Source of the DNA: Streptomyces sp. NBC_00335
GTDB lineage: Bacteria > Actinomycetota > Actinomycetes > Streptomycetales > Streptomycetaceae
Direction of reading: 5' to 3'
Assembly (NCBI RefSeq): GCF_036127095.1
Contig: NZ_CP108006.1
Coordinates: 992,001-1,056,000, forward strand
Length of the DNA stretch: 64,000 nucleotides
Shown: positions 7,387 through 14,760 of the stretch, one piece after another
Layout: the number at the start of each line of letters is the position of its first letter
Numbering within the stretch: the first letter of the stretch is position 1
Position numbers and translations under genes: made by a program
The notes under the pieces: generated by a model
Database searches by the model: none
What the model saw: the letters and a program-made list of their open reading frames with translations, nothing else
Told to the model about the DNA's origin: nothing

Positions 7387-8631
7387 GTGGCCCTTTCCTC
7401 CCCCGGCACCGGCACCGCCGCCGCCACCACCGACGCCCCCGCCTCCCCGCGCGGCCTGCTCCCCTTGCTGCTCGTCGGCAACGGCGCCATGTACGCGCTC
7501 TACATCGGCGTCGCCGGCGTACTCCTCGCCCTCCAGGTCGAAGACATCGACGCGGCGAACAAGGTCGCCAACTTCGGCCTGATCGCGGGGGTCTCGGCGA
7601 TCTTCGCGACGGTCTTCAACCCGGTCGCGGGCGCCCTGTCCGACCGCAGCGGACGGCGCAACCCCTGGATCCTGGGCGGTGGACTCGCCGCGATACCGGC
7701 GATGTTCCTGCTCGGCGCCGCGGACACGATCCTGCTCATCACCATCGCCTGGTGCCTCGGCCAGGCCGTGATGAACATCTACCAGGCCGCCATCACCTCC
7801 GTGGTCCCCGACCGGGTGCCCATGAGCGCCCGCGGCAAGGCCTCCGCCGCCGTCGGCCTCGGCCTGCCGCTGGGCTCGACCATCGGCGCCCTGATCGGCG
7901 CGGCCTTCTCGGACGACTACCGCACCGGATACCTGATCTTCGGCGCGATCGTCGCCGGCGCCGCCGTCCTGTTCACCACCTGCACCCGCGAGGAACGGCG
8001 CCCGGCCAAGCCCTCCATGCCGGTCAAGGCGCAGCTGGCCGCCTTCGCGAGCGCCCTCAAGGACCACGACTTCCGCTGGGCGTTCATCGGGCGGGCCCTG
8101 CTGGTCCTCGGCTACTTCGCGGTGAGCGGCTACCAGCTGTACATCCTCCAGGACCACACCGTGCTGCCGGAGGGCATGAAGCCGGAGGCGGCGGTCGCCA
8201 TCATGATGCCGCTGACGAGCGTGGCGATGGTCGTCTCCACCGTCCTCGGCGGCTGGCTCTCGGACAAGTACGACCGCCGCAAGCTCTTCGTCGGCGCCTC
8301 CGCCCTGCTGTCCGCCGTCGCGCTGGTGATCCCGGCCCTGTCGACCAGCTGGACGGCCATGCTGGCCTTCGCCGTGATCAACGGCCTCGCCTTCGGCTGT
8401 TACATGGCCGTGGACACCGCGCTGGTGACGATGGTGCTCCCCAAGGCGGAGGACGCCGCCCGCGACATGGGCGTACTCAACATCGCCAACGCCGGCCCGC
8501 AGATCGTCGCCCCCTTCATCGCCTCGGTGATCGTGTCCCTGAGCGGCGGCTACACGGCCCTGTTCATCGCGGCCGCCGCCCTGGCGGTGGCGGGCGCCCT
8601 GGCCGTCAAGCCGATCCGAAGCGTCCGCTGA
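7387..8631 (+). CDS. MFS transporter
   Basis: This 414-residue integral membrane protein of the major facilitator superfamily has about 12 hydrophobic segments. The conserved loop motifs DRSGRRNP (between helices 2 and 3) and DKYDRRK (between helices 8 and 9) are visible. The GTG at 7387 follows AGGAGG with ideal spacing. Upstream in-frame sequence is low-complexity Pro/His and lacks a ribosome binding site. It is the first gene of a two-gene unit with an alpha/beta hydrolase 59 bp downstream, facing a LacI regulator that probably represses both. The substrate cannot be read from sequence; sugar or aglycone uptake is suggested only by the LacI context. Confidence 0.87.
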   Translation: MALSSPGTGTAAATTDAPASPRGLLPLLLVGNGAMYALYIGVAGVLLALQVEDIDAANKVANFGLIAGVSAIFATVFNPVAGALSDRSGRRNPWILGGGLAAIPAMFLLGAADTILLITIAWCLGQAVMNIYQAAITSVVPDRVPMSARGKASAAVGLGLPLGSTIGALIGAAFSDDYRTGYLIFGAIVAGAAVLFTTCTREERRPAKPSMPVKAQLAAFASALKDHDFRWAFIGRALLVLGYFAVSGYQLYILQDHTVLPEGMKPEAAVAIMMPLTSVAMVVSTVLGGWLSDKYDRRKLFVGASALLSAVALVIPALSTSWTAMLAFAVINGLAFGCYMAVDTALVTMVLPKAEDAARDMGVLNIANAGPQIVAPFIASVIVSLSGGYTALFIAAAALAVAGALAVKPIRSVR

Positions 8632-8690
8632 ACAGACCGGGCACCCGAACCTCTCCCTGCGCACCACCCCTGACGATGAAAGGCACCACC

Positions 8691-9386
8691 GTGCAGCTCC
8701 ACACCCACACCTGGGGCGAAGGCGACCGCATCGCCCTCCTGATCCACGGGATCATGGCCGACCACCGGACCTGGCGCCGGGTCGGGCCCGCCCTCGCCGA
8801 GCGCGGCTACCGCGCCATCGCCGTGGACCTGCGCGGCCACGGCGCCAGCGGCCGGGGCGAGTACAGCCCGGAGGCCTTCGCCGACGACGTGGTCGAAACG
8901 CTCCCGGCCGGCGCCGAGCTCGCCATCGGCCACTCCCTCGGCGGCCTGACCCTCTCGAAGGCCGTCGACCGCCTGAAGCCGAAGCGCGCCGTGTTCTCCG
9001 ACCCGGCCTGGCACCTGGCGGAGCTCGGCGAGGGCTTCGGCCCCGAGATGTTCGCCCAGTTCAAGTCGGCGCCCAAGGAGCAGATCCAGGCGATGAACCC
9101 GCGCTGGGAGGAGGCCGACGTGGACGTCGAACTGGCCACCCTGGCCCTCTGGGACGAGGCCACCGCCCTGAGCCTGGCCCCGCTGACGGGCACGGACCTG
9201 CTGCCGGCGGCGCCGGTGGTCCCCTCCCTCGTACAGCTGGCGGACCCGAGCTTCCTGATCTCCCCGGAGCGCGCGGCGGTCCTCAAGGAGCGCGGCTTCG
9301 AGGTCCGCTCGGTCACCGGCGCCGGCCACACGATCCACCGCGACGACTTCGACGGCTTCATGGCATCGCTGGAGGGCTGGATCTAA
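8691..9386 (+). CDS. Alpha/beta-fold hydrolase
   Basis: This 231-residue cytoplasmic hydrolase has the oxyanion region LLIHGIMADHRTW, the nucleophile elbow GHSLGG and a C-terminal catalytic His in GAGHTIHRDDF. The acid residue is probably in the VQLADPSF strand end. GTG 8691 was chosen because GAAAGG lies just upstream; ATG 8676 is a possible alternative adding five residues. It follows the MFS gene by 59 bp and precedes a hairpin terminator, so the pair looks like one transcript. It may hydrolyse the imported compound, perhaps an ester or lactone (inference). Confidence 0.83.
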   Translation: MQLHTHTWGEGDRIALLIHGIMADHRTWRRVGPALAERGYRAIAVDLRGHGASGRGEYSPEAFADDVVETLPAGAELAIGHSLGGLTLSKAVDRLKPKRAVFSDPAWHLAELGEGFGPEMFAQFKSAPKEQIQAMNPRWEEADVDVELATLALWDEATALSLAPLTGTDLLPAAPVVPSLVQLADPSFLISPERAAVLKERGFEVRSVTGAGHTIHRDDFDGFMASLEGWI

Positions 9387-9400
9387 AGACCGGCCCCCAA

Positions 9401-9435
9401 CCCTCCCGGCGGAACTCCCCGTTCAGCCGGGAGGG
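9401..9435 (+). terminator. Hairpin terminator after the MFS-hydrolase unit
   Basis: The stem CCCTCCCGGC (9401-9410) pairs perfectly with GCCGGGAGGG (9426-9435) around a 15-nt loop. It lies 15 bp after the hydrolase stop. There is no T-tract, as is common for Streptomyces terminators. Confidence 0.7.
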
Positions 9436-9484
9436 TCGGCCCGCACGATCACCCAACCCCCACGGCCTTGATTCACTTGGCCAC

Positions 9485-10093
9485 ATGAAGATCAGAACAC
9501 TCGTCGACCAGGCACGACGACTCCTGACACACGAGCGGCGACAACTGGCCGGCCTGGCCTTATGGATGACCCGGCGCACGCACGGGGTGGGCGGCCCGGA
9601 TCTGGCCGTCCCGTATGCGCGGGCCCAGGCCCCGACGGCGTACGCGCTGGTGTTCCTGTGCGCGCTCGATACGGTCGGCGTGTCGATCCTGCTCGCCCCG
9701 TACCCGGTCGCCCACTGGATCATGCTGCCACTGGACCTCTACACGGTGCTGCTCTCCCTGGGACTGCACGCCACCGCCGTAACGCGCCCTCACGTCGTGG
9801 GCCCCGACGGCGTGCGGATACGACGCGGCGCACGGCTCGACCTGCTCATACCGCTGGACCACATCGCGTCCGCCCGGTACGACCTCCGCTTCCCGAACGC
9901 GAACCGTCCCGAGGACGGCGTGCTGGACGTGGCCATCGCCGCCCAGACCTCGATCACCATCGAACTGACCCACCAGATCACCCACGTAAGCCTGTTGGGC
10001 CGGTCCAAGAAGGTCCACACCGTCCACTTCCACGCCGACGACCCGCGAACGGTGGTCTCAGCAGTCACCAACGCACTCCAAGCCGGCAGATAG
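9485..10093 (+). CDS. Small membrane protein of unknown function with a TTA codon
   Basis: This 202-residue protein has two adjacent hydrophobic segments (TAYALVFLCALDTVGVSILL and a WIMLPLDLYTVLLSLGL segment), followed by a soluble C-terminal domain of alternating strands (GVRIRRGARLDLLIPLDHI, then VHTVHFHADDPRTVV). The N-terminus is basic. Codon 26 is TTA (9560-9562), the rare leucine codon read by the bldA tRNA, the only in-frame TTA I noticed in this window. Expression may therefore depend on developmental stage. The family is not recognised; the C-terminal part resembles PH-like domains of membrane-anchored proteins only loosely. Confidence 0.75.
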   Translation: MKIRTLVDQARRLLTHERRQLAGLALWMTRRTHGVGGPDLAVPYARAQAPTAYALVFLCALDTVGVSILLAPYPVAHWIMLPLDLYTVLLSLGLHATAVTRPHVVGPDGVRIRRGARLDLLIPLDHIASARYDLRFPNANRPEDGVLDVAIAAQTSITIELTHQITHVSLLGRSKKVHTVHFHADDPRTVVSAVTNALQAGR

Positions 10094-10106
10094 CCTCCCC
10101 CTCCCG

Positions 10107-10514
10107 TCAGTCGAGAACGGCCGTGGCTTCGACCTCGACCAGAAGATCGGGTTCCCCCAGCGCCGCAACACCCAGCAACGTGATCGGCTTGACGGGGTCG
10201 ATGCCCAACTTGGCAGCCGCCCGGGCCACACCCTCCCCCAGCAGCGGCATCTTCTCGGGGCTCCAGTCGACGACGTAGACGGTCAACTTCGCCACGTCGT
10301 CGAAGGATCCGCCGATCCCGGCCAGGGCGGTGCCGATGTTGAGATAGCACTGCTCGACCTGAGCAGCGAAGTCCCCTCCACCAACAGGTCGCCCCTCGGC
10401 ATCGCGCGCGACTTGACCTGCGAGGAACACCAACTTCGACCCGGTGGCGACCGACAGCTGACGGTACACATCGGGTTTCGGCAATCCCTCGGGATTGACC
10501 AGCGTCACAGCCAT
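10107..10514 (-). CDS. RidA/YjgF-family protein
   Basis: This 135-residue protein of the Rid superfamily forms trimers with clefts between subunits. Conserved features are FLAGQVARDAEG, the QCYLNIGTALA helix and the final VEVEATAVL. In active RidA enamine/imine deaminases an Arg stands at the segment before VEVA. Here the segment reads PITLLGVAAL and no Arg is present. The protein therefore probably belongs to a Rid subgroup without deaminase activity against 2-aminoacrylate. It diverges from a TetR gene and shares a 15-bp palindrome with it. It may be the regulated target. Confidence 0.85.
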   Translation of the reverse strand: MAVTLVNPEGLPKPDVYRQLSVATGSKLVFLAGQVARDAEGRPVGGGDFAAQVEQCYLNIGTALAGIGGSFDDVAKLTVYVVDWSPEKMPLLGEGVARAAAKLGIDPVKPITLLGVAALGEPDLLVEVEATAVLD

Positions 10515-10560
10515 GGCAACTCCTCGTCATCGACAGCGCAGGGTTCCTGCACCGCCAAAC

Positions 10561-10575
10561 CATAGCGCTGCTATG
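10561..10575. promoter_or_regulatory. CATAGC-GCT-GCTATG palindrome between ridA-like and tetR genes
   Basis: The perfect inverted repeat CATAGC/GCTATG with a 3-bp spacer starts 47 bp upstream of the minus-strand start and ends 13 bp before the TetR ATG. The overlap with the likely -10 region (TATGTAATG) makes it a good autoregulatory TetR operator. The assignment rests on position and symmetry. Confidence 0.65.
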
Positions 10576-10587
10576 TAATGTAATGAC

Positions 10588-11283
10588 ATGGCGCGAACCA
10601 AAGACCCGGCGATCCGCTCCCTCCTGATCGAACGAGCCGCGATGATGCTCCGCACCCGCGAGCCGGTCACCCTCCGCTCCCTCGTGGCCGGTACGGGCGT
10701 ATCGACGATGGCCGTCTACACCTACTTCGGAGGCATGGACGGCCTGTGGACGGCCATGCGCCAAGAGGGCTTCAAACGCCTCGCAGCCCGGCTCGACGCA
10801 GTGTCGATGTCCACGGATCCGGTACGGGACCTGGCCGCCCTCGGAGCCGCCTACGTAACCAACGCCCTCGCCGCTCCCGATCTCTACCGGATCATGTTCG
10901 ACGCCGGCTTCGAGCTCGAAGACGCCAAGGCCGCAGACGAGACGCTGCATTGCCTGGTCCACGCCGTAGAACGGGCCAAGACGGCCGGCCGCTTCCACGA
11001 GGCGATCGACCCCCTGACCCTGGCGACGCAGAGCTGGGTGATCGGCCACGGACTCGCGTCCCTGGTGGCCACGGGCCCCCTGCCGCACCAGGTCCTCGCC
11101 CAGGGCGCGCCCATGCTGACCGCACTGTTCACGAGCGCCGGCGACGCAGCCGACTCATGCCGCCGGTCCGTGGAGCAGGGCTGGCAGACGGCACTCACCC
11201 CCACGACAGCAGACATCCAGCCGCCGAACCAAGAAGAACCCCCCACCAGCCCGACGCGCCCGCCGGCCCCCAAGACCCTCTGA
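10588..11283 (+). CDS. TetR-family regulator
   Basis: This 231-residue regulator has the TetR DNA-binding domain at the N-terminus (TLRSLVAGTGVSTMAVYTYF) and an all-helical ligand domain with a TetR C-terminal WHG-like signature (QSWVIGHGLASLV). The last 35 residues are Pro/Thr-rich and probably disordered. It is divergent from the Rid-family gene 73 bp away. The palindrome between them suggests repression of both. The effector is unknown. Confidence 0.87.
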   Translation: MARTKDPAIRSLLIERAAMMLRTREPVTLRSLVAGTGVSTMAVYTYFGGMDGLWTAMRQEGFKRLAARLDAVSMSTDPVRDLAALGAAYVTNALAAPDLYRIMFDAGFELEDAKAADETLHCLVHAVERAKTAGRFHEAIDPLTLATQSWVIGHGLASLVATGPLPHQVLAQGAPMLTALFTSAGDAADSCRRSVEQGWQTALTPTTADIQPPNQEEPPTSPTRPPAPKTL

Positions 11284-11326
11284 TCACCGCTCACTCCTCC
11301 CCCCGCCACCCGGTAACCTCGCCCGA

Positions 11327-11788
11327 ATGACGGCACTTTCCCACCACAGCAACGGTCACATCGAGCAGCCCGGCCGCGACGGCGCCACCGCAACCGCCGA
11401 GGCCGATCCGAACGCCATCGGGCCGGTGCAGACCTCGTACGCCCCCGATCGCGACGGGGATCCCGATCCCGGTGAGATCGTGTGGACCTGGGTTCCGTAC
11501 GAGGAGAACGACGGGCGCGGCAAGGACCGGCCGGTGCTGGTCGTGGCCCGCGAGGAGAGCGGCACGCTCTTGGCCGTCCAGCTGTCCAGCAAGCGGCACG
11601 ACCACGACCGGGAGTGGGTCCCCATCGGGACCGGACCGTGGGACAGCGCGGGGCGGGAGTCCTGGGTGGACGTGGACCGGGTGCTGCGCGTACACGAGGA
11701 CGGCATGCGCCGCGAGGCCTGCGCACTGGACCGGGGCCGCTTCCAGCTCGTCGTGGACCGCCTGCGCGAGCGGTACGGCTGGCGCTAG
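11327..11788 (+). CDS. PemK/MazF-family protein without an adjacent antitoxin
   Basis: This 153-residue protein has about 45 low-complexity N-terminal residues followed by a PemK/MazF-like barrel: GEIVWTWVPYEENDGRGKDRP, VLVVAREES, then LLAVQLSSK and DRVLRVHED. MazF-like toxins cut single-stranded RNA, using the Arg after the first strand and a Ser/Thr in the third. The first-strand region is longer than in classical MazF. No antitoxin-sized gene precedes it: upstream is a TetR and downstream a methyltransferase. It may be a domesticated relative. The ATG at 11327 lacks a Shine-Dalgarno sequence but has TAACCT about 8 nt upstream, so a leaderless transcript is possible. Confidence 0.75.
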   Translation: MTALSHHSNGHIEQPGRDGATATAEADPNAIGPVQTSYAPDRDGDPDPGEIVWTWVPYEENDGRGKDRPVLVVAREESGTLLAVQLSSKRHDHDREWVPIGTGPWDSAGRESWVDVDRVLRVHEDGMRREACALDRGRFQLVVDRLRERYGWR

Positions 11789-11915
11789 CCCACGGGGGCC
11801 GGGGGCACGGCCGGGCCTGTCCCTCAAGCCCCCGGCCAAGACCCCGGCCCGGCTCCCCGCTCCCGGCTCCCCGCTCCAACATGTGCCCTCCCCACCCCCT
11901 TGCGACAATGGGTCC

Positions 11916-12740
11916 ATGACCGGCACAGGCGGCCAGAACCCGGGGCGCTACGGCGAGCGGGTCTTCCGCCCCGAGGACGGCGGCGAGGGGGCCCGGATCG
12001 ACCTCGGCTCCCTCACCTACGACGACACGACCATGTCCCGGCTGCGGCAGCTCGGCGTGGGCCCGGGCTGGACCTGCCTGGACCTCGGAGCGGGCACCGG
12101 AACGGTGGCGCGCCGACTGCTGGAGGAGGCGGGGGTCTCGGAGGTCCTCGCGGTGGACCGGGACGTACGTTTCCTCGCCGCGCATCCGGTGCCGGGGCTG
12201 ACCCCGCTGCAGGCGGACATCACCGCGGACGAGTTCTCCCCGGGCCTCTTCCGCCTGGTCCATGCCCGCTTCGTCCTCATGCACCTGCCGGACCGGCCGC
12301 GACTGGTCGCCCGGCTCGCCGAGCTGCTCGCCCCCGGCGGGGTCCTGGTGATCAGCGACGCCGTCGACCTGACGACGGACTCGGCGGCGCCCCTCACCCC
12401 GTACACCGACGCCATGCGGGCGATGTGGCGCGGGCTGCGCGACAGCATCGGGACGGACGTGGCGCAGGTGGTCCACCACCCCGAGCTACTGGAGGCGGCG
12501 GGGCTGGACGCGGTGGCGGCCGAGATCCACGTACCGCCGCTCCTGCCGGGCAGCCCGATCAGCCGGTTCTGGGCGGACACCTGGAACCGGGCCCGGGCGG
12601 ACATGCTGGCGACGGGACTGCTCGACGAGGCCCGGCTCACCGAGGCCCTGCGACTGCTGGACTCCCCCGGGTACGCGGGGCTCTCGCCCGGCATGCTCAC
12701 GGCCTGGGGCTGGAAACCCGGAGCGCCCGAAGCCTCGTAG
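11916..12740 (+). CDS. SAM-dependent methyltransferase (class I)
   Basis: This 274-residue class I methyltransferase has motif I LDLGAGTGTVARRL, an acidic motif II residue in VLAVDRD, motif post-II LQADIT and motif IV/V (RFVLMHLPDRPRLV, then LLAPGGVLVISDA). A substrate-binding insert and C-terminal helices follow. The start at ATG 11916 has GACAAT about 8 nt upstream, consistent with leaderless initiation. Similar enzymes modify small molecules, but the substrate is not inferable here. It stands alone; the next gene is 250 bp away behind a repeat array. Confidence 0.82.
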   Translation: MTGTGGQNPGRYGERVFRPEDGGEGARIDLGSLTYDDTTMSRLRQLGVGPGWTCLDLGAGTGTVARRLLEEAGVSEVLAVDRDVRFLAAHPVPGLTPLQADITADEFSPGLFRLVHARFVLMHLPDRPRLVARLAELLAPGGVLVISDAVDLTTDSAAPLTPYTDAMRAMWRGLRDSIGTDVAQVVHHPELLEAAGLDAVAAEIHVPPLLPGSPISRFWADTWNRARADMLATGLLDEARLTEALRLLDSPGYAGLSPGMLTAWGWKPGAPEAS

Positions 12741-12828
12741 GCCTCCGGCGCCACCCGGCACCCATCCATCTTGTTACTCAGGGGTAGGCCCACCCCGTCC
12801 GGGTGTTGTACGGTCCCTCCCGTCAAAG

Positions 12829-12932
12829 GGACGCCAGCGGAACGTGATCCGCACGCCGGCGGTACGTGCGGAACGTCATCGGCACGCCAGCAGGACGTGC
12901 GGAACGTCCGCCGGACGTCAGCGGAAGGTTGG
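12829..12932. repeat. 31-bp direct repeats in the intergenic region before the dienelactone hydrolase
   Basis: Two near-identical 31-bp units (12851-12881 and 12882-12912; common core GTGCGGAACGTC) are flanked by partial copies at 12829-12850 and 12913-12932. ACGCCAGC and CGGAACGT recur in each. The array ends about 60 bp before the hydrolase start. It could hold operator sites or be an unstable repeat. The rest of the 250-bp gap shows no coding signal. Confidence 0.7.
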
Positions 12933-12991
12933 TGCCGTGCGTCGCCCAGCGCGATCGCGTGCGCCACGGTCGATGAGTGAGGCGGTCGTCC

Positions 12992-13834
12992 ATGGCGGAC
13001 CATGACCTGTCGGGCTTCGAACGCGACACGTTCACCCACGGGGGCAGCACGCGTCCCGTCCTGCGCCGCGGCAGCGGGCCCGCGGTGATCGTGCTCGCGG
13101 AGATCCCCGGAATCACCCCGAAGGTGCTGGAGTTCGCCGAGCGGGTGGCCGCGATGGGCTGCACCGCCGTGCTCCCGGTGCTGTTCGGCACGCCCGGCCG
13201 CGACCCCCACCCCAAGGCCCACGGCCTGCTGCGGGGCGCGCTGTACACCGCGTCCAGCATGGGGAACGTGTGCGTGAGCCGGGAGTTCACCGTCCTGGCC
13301 ACCGGCCGGAGTTCGCCCGTCGTGAACTGGCTGCGCGATCTGTCCGCGTACGAGCACCAGCGCTGCGGCGGCCCGGGCGTGGGCGCCGTCGGCATGTGCC
13401 TGACCGGCGGCTTCGCCCTCGCCATGGCCGTCGACGAGCACCTCCTCGTGCCCGTCCTGTCGCAGCCGTCCCTCCCCCTGGCCATCACCGCCGGCCGGCG
13501 GGGCGGCATCGACATCTCCCCCGAAGACCTCGCCACCGTCCGGGGACGCTGCGAGCGCGAGGGCCTGCAGGTGCTGGGGCTGCGCTTCAGGAGCGACCGG
13601 CTCACTCCCGGCGCCCGTTTCGCGTTCCTGCGCCGCGAGCTCGGTGACGCCTTCGTCGCCGTCGAGCTGGAGGACGAGGCCGCCAACCCCGAAGCCGTGC
13701 TGCCGCCGCACTCCGTCCTCACCGAGCACCTCGTCGACCGGCCAGGACAGGCCACCCGCGCGGCGCTGGACCAGGTGCTGGACCTGCTGCGGACCCGCCT
13801 GCTCCCGACCGAGGCCCAGGCCGGCCCCGGCTAG
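12992..13834 (+). CDS. Dienelactone hydrolase-family protein
   Basis: This 280-residue alpha/beta hydrolase is of the dienelactone hydrolase family. The nucleophile is Cys136 in VGMCLTGGFAL, the Cys variant typical of true dienelactone hydrolases. The N-terminal strand PAVIVLAEIPGI carries the family Glu. A C-terminal His follows in PPHSVLTEHL. An insert of about 30 residues (ALYTASSMGNVCVSREF) is not typical of the minimal enzyme. ATG 12992 was chosen over GTG 12977, which adds five residues. Its stop overlaps the stop of the convergent PARG gene in a shared CTAG. Confidence 0.83.
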   Translation: MADHDLSGFERDTFTHGGSTRPVLRRGSGPAVIVLAEIPGITPKVLEFAERVAAMGCTAVLPVLFGTPGRDPHPKAHGLLRGALYTASSMGNVCVSREFTVLATGRSSPVVNWLRDLSAYEHQRCGGPGVGAVGMCLTGGFALAMAVDEHLLVPVLSQPSLPLAITAGRRGGIDISPEDLATVRGRCEREGLQVLGLRFRSDRLTPGARFAFLRRELGDAFVAVELEDEAANPEAVLPPHSVLTEHLVDRPGQATRAALDQVLDLLRTRLLPTEAQAGPG

Positions 13835-14688
13835 TCCTCCCGCGCCTCTTCCCCCGCCCCCGCGAGCACCCGCTCGAACGTCTCCCGCGTCGCCGGCTTC
13901 GGATCGAGTACGCCGAACACGACCCGTTCGAACACACCGGCGAACCGCCCCGCCAGCAGCCCCCTGAAGGCCTCCGCCACCTGGGCGGGGTCGTTCTGGA
14001 AGACCCCGCACCCCCAGGCCCCCAGCACCAGCCCCCGGTACCCGTGCAGCGCGGCCACCTCCAGGACCAGCTCCGCGCGGCGTGCGAGGGCCGCGGGGAT
14101 CTCGGGCTCGCGGTCCGGTTCCTGGCGGCGGATCGTGCCCGCGTTCGGGGCGGGCGAGGTGAGGAATCCGGCCCGGAAGGGGGTGTCCAGCAGGTTGCCC
14201 CGGTCGTCGCGGAAGACGGGGACCCCGGGCGAGTGAATCACCCGGTCGGTGTAGAAGGTGCTGACCTCGGCGCGGTGGATCTCGTAGTACTCCGGGGCCT
14301 CCCGGAGGGTCTCGTACAGCGCCGAGGCGCGGCAGAGGGCCTCCTCCTGGGCCTTGGCCCCGCGGACGTAGCCGCCCCCGGGATTCCGGGCCGAAGCGAA
14401 GTTCAGGACGGCCACCGAAACGGTCCCGGGACCTTCCGGGAGCGCCCCGACGAGCCGCCGGGCGGCGACCGTACTGCTCTCGCCGGTGACCTCGACGACG
14501 GTCCGGTGGGCACCCTTCGAGGTCGGCTCGCCTGGAATCACCCGGTTTGGCCCATATATCCTGGTTCCTGCCTTGGCCTCCACCACGGCGGCGGCGATCG
14601 ACACCTGCCGTCCCGACCGCGTCCGGTACCCCCCGGCCGCCACGATCTCCGCATTCTCCCGCGCGATCTCGCGCAATCTGCCGCTCAT
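13831..14688 (-). CDS. Bacterial-type poly(ADP-ribose) glycohydrolase (TIGR02452 family)
   Basis: This 285-residue macrodomain protein carries the PARG catalytic loop NPGGGYVRGAKAQEE, with the GGG-x(6)-QEE signature; the second Glu cleaves the ribose-ribose bond. Flanking conserved segments are SVAVLNFASARNPGG, SPGVPVFRD and VLGAWGCGVFQNDP, the last lining the ADP-ribose pocket. It is expected to remove poly(ADP-ribose) from modified proteins in the cytoplasm. The ATG at 14688 was chosen because it starts the conserved N-terminus; an upstream in-frame start at 14724 adds a Cys/Arg leader. No PARP is visible nearby. Confidence 0.88.
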   Translation of the reverse strand: MSGRLREIARENAEIVAAGGYRTRSGRQVSIAAAVVEAKAGTRIYGPNRVIPGEPTSKGAHRTVVEVTGESSTVAARRLVGALPEGPGTVSVAVLNFASARNPGGGYVRGAKAQEEALCRASALYETLREAPEYYEIHRAEVSTFYTDRVIHSPGVPVFRDDRGNLLDTPFRAGFLTSPAPNAGTIRRQEPDREPEIPAALARRAELVLEVAALHGYRGLVLGAWGCGVFQNDPAQVAEAFRGLLAGRFAGVFERVVFGVLDPKPATRETFERVLAGAGEEARED

Positions 14689-14760
14689 GCGGCGATCTTC
14701 GGCGCTCCGGCAGGGCGCCCGCAATGGGTTTGTGCCCCTAGGGACGGGTAGGCACGGGTG

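Noticed and set aside
11283..11327. Possible antitoxin gene before the PemK/MazF-like gene
   Set aside because: Only 43 bp separate it from the TetR stop, too short for an antitoxin, and the TetR is a complete ordinary regulator.
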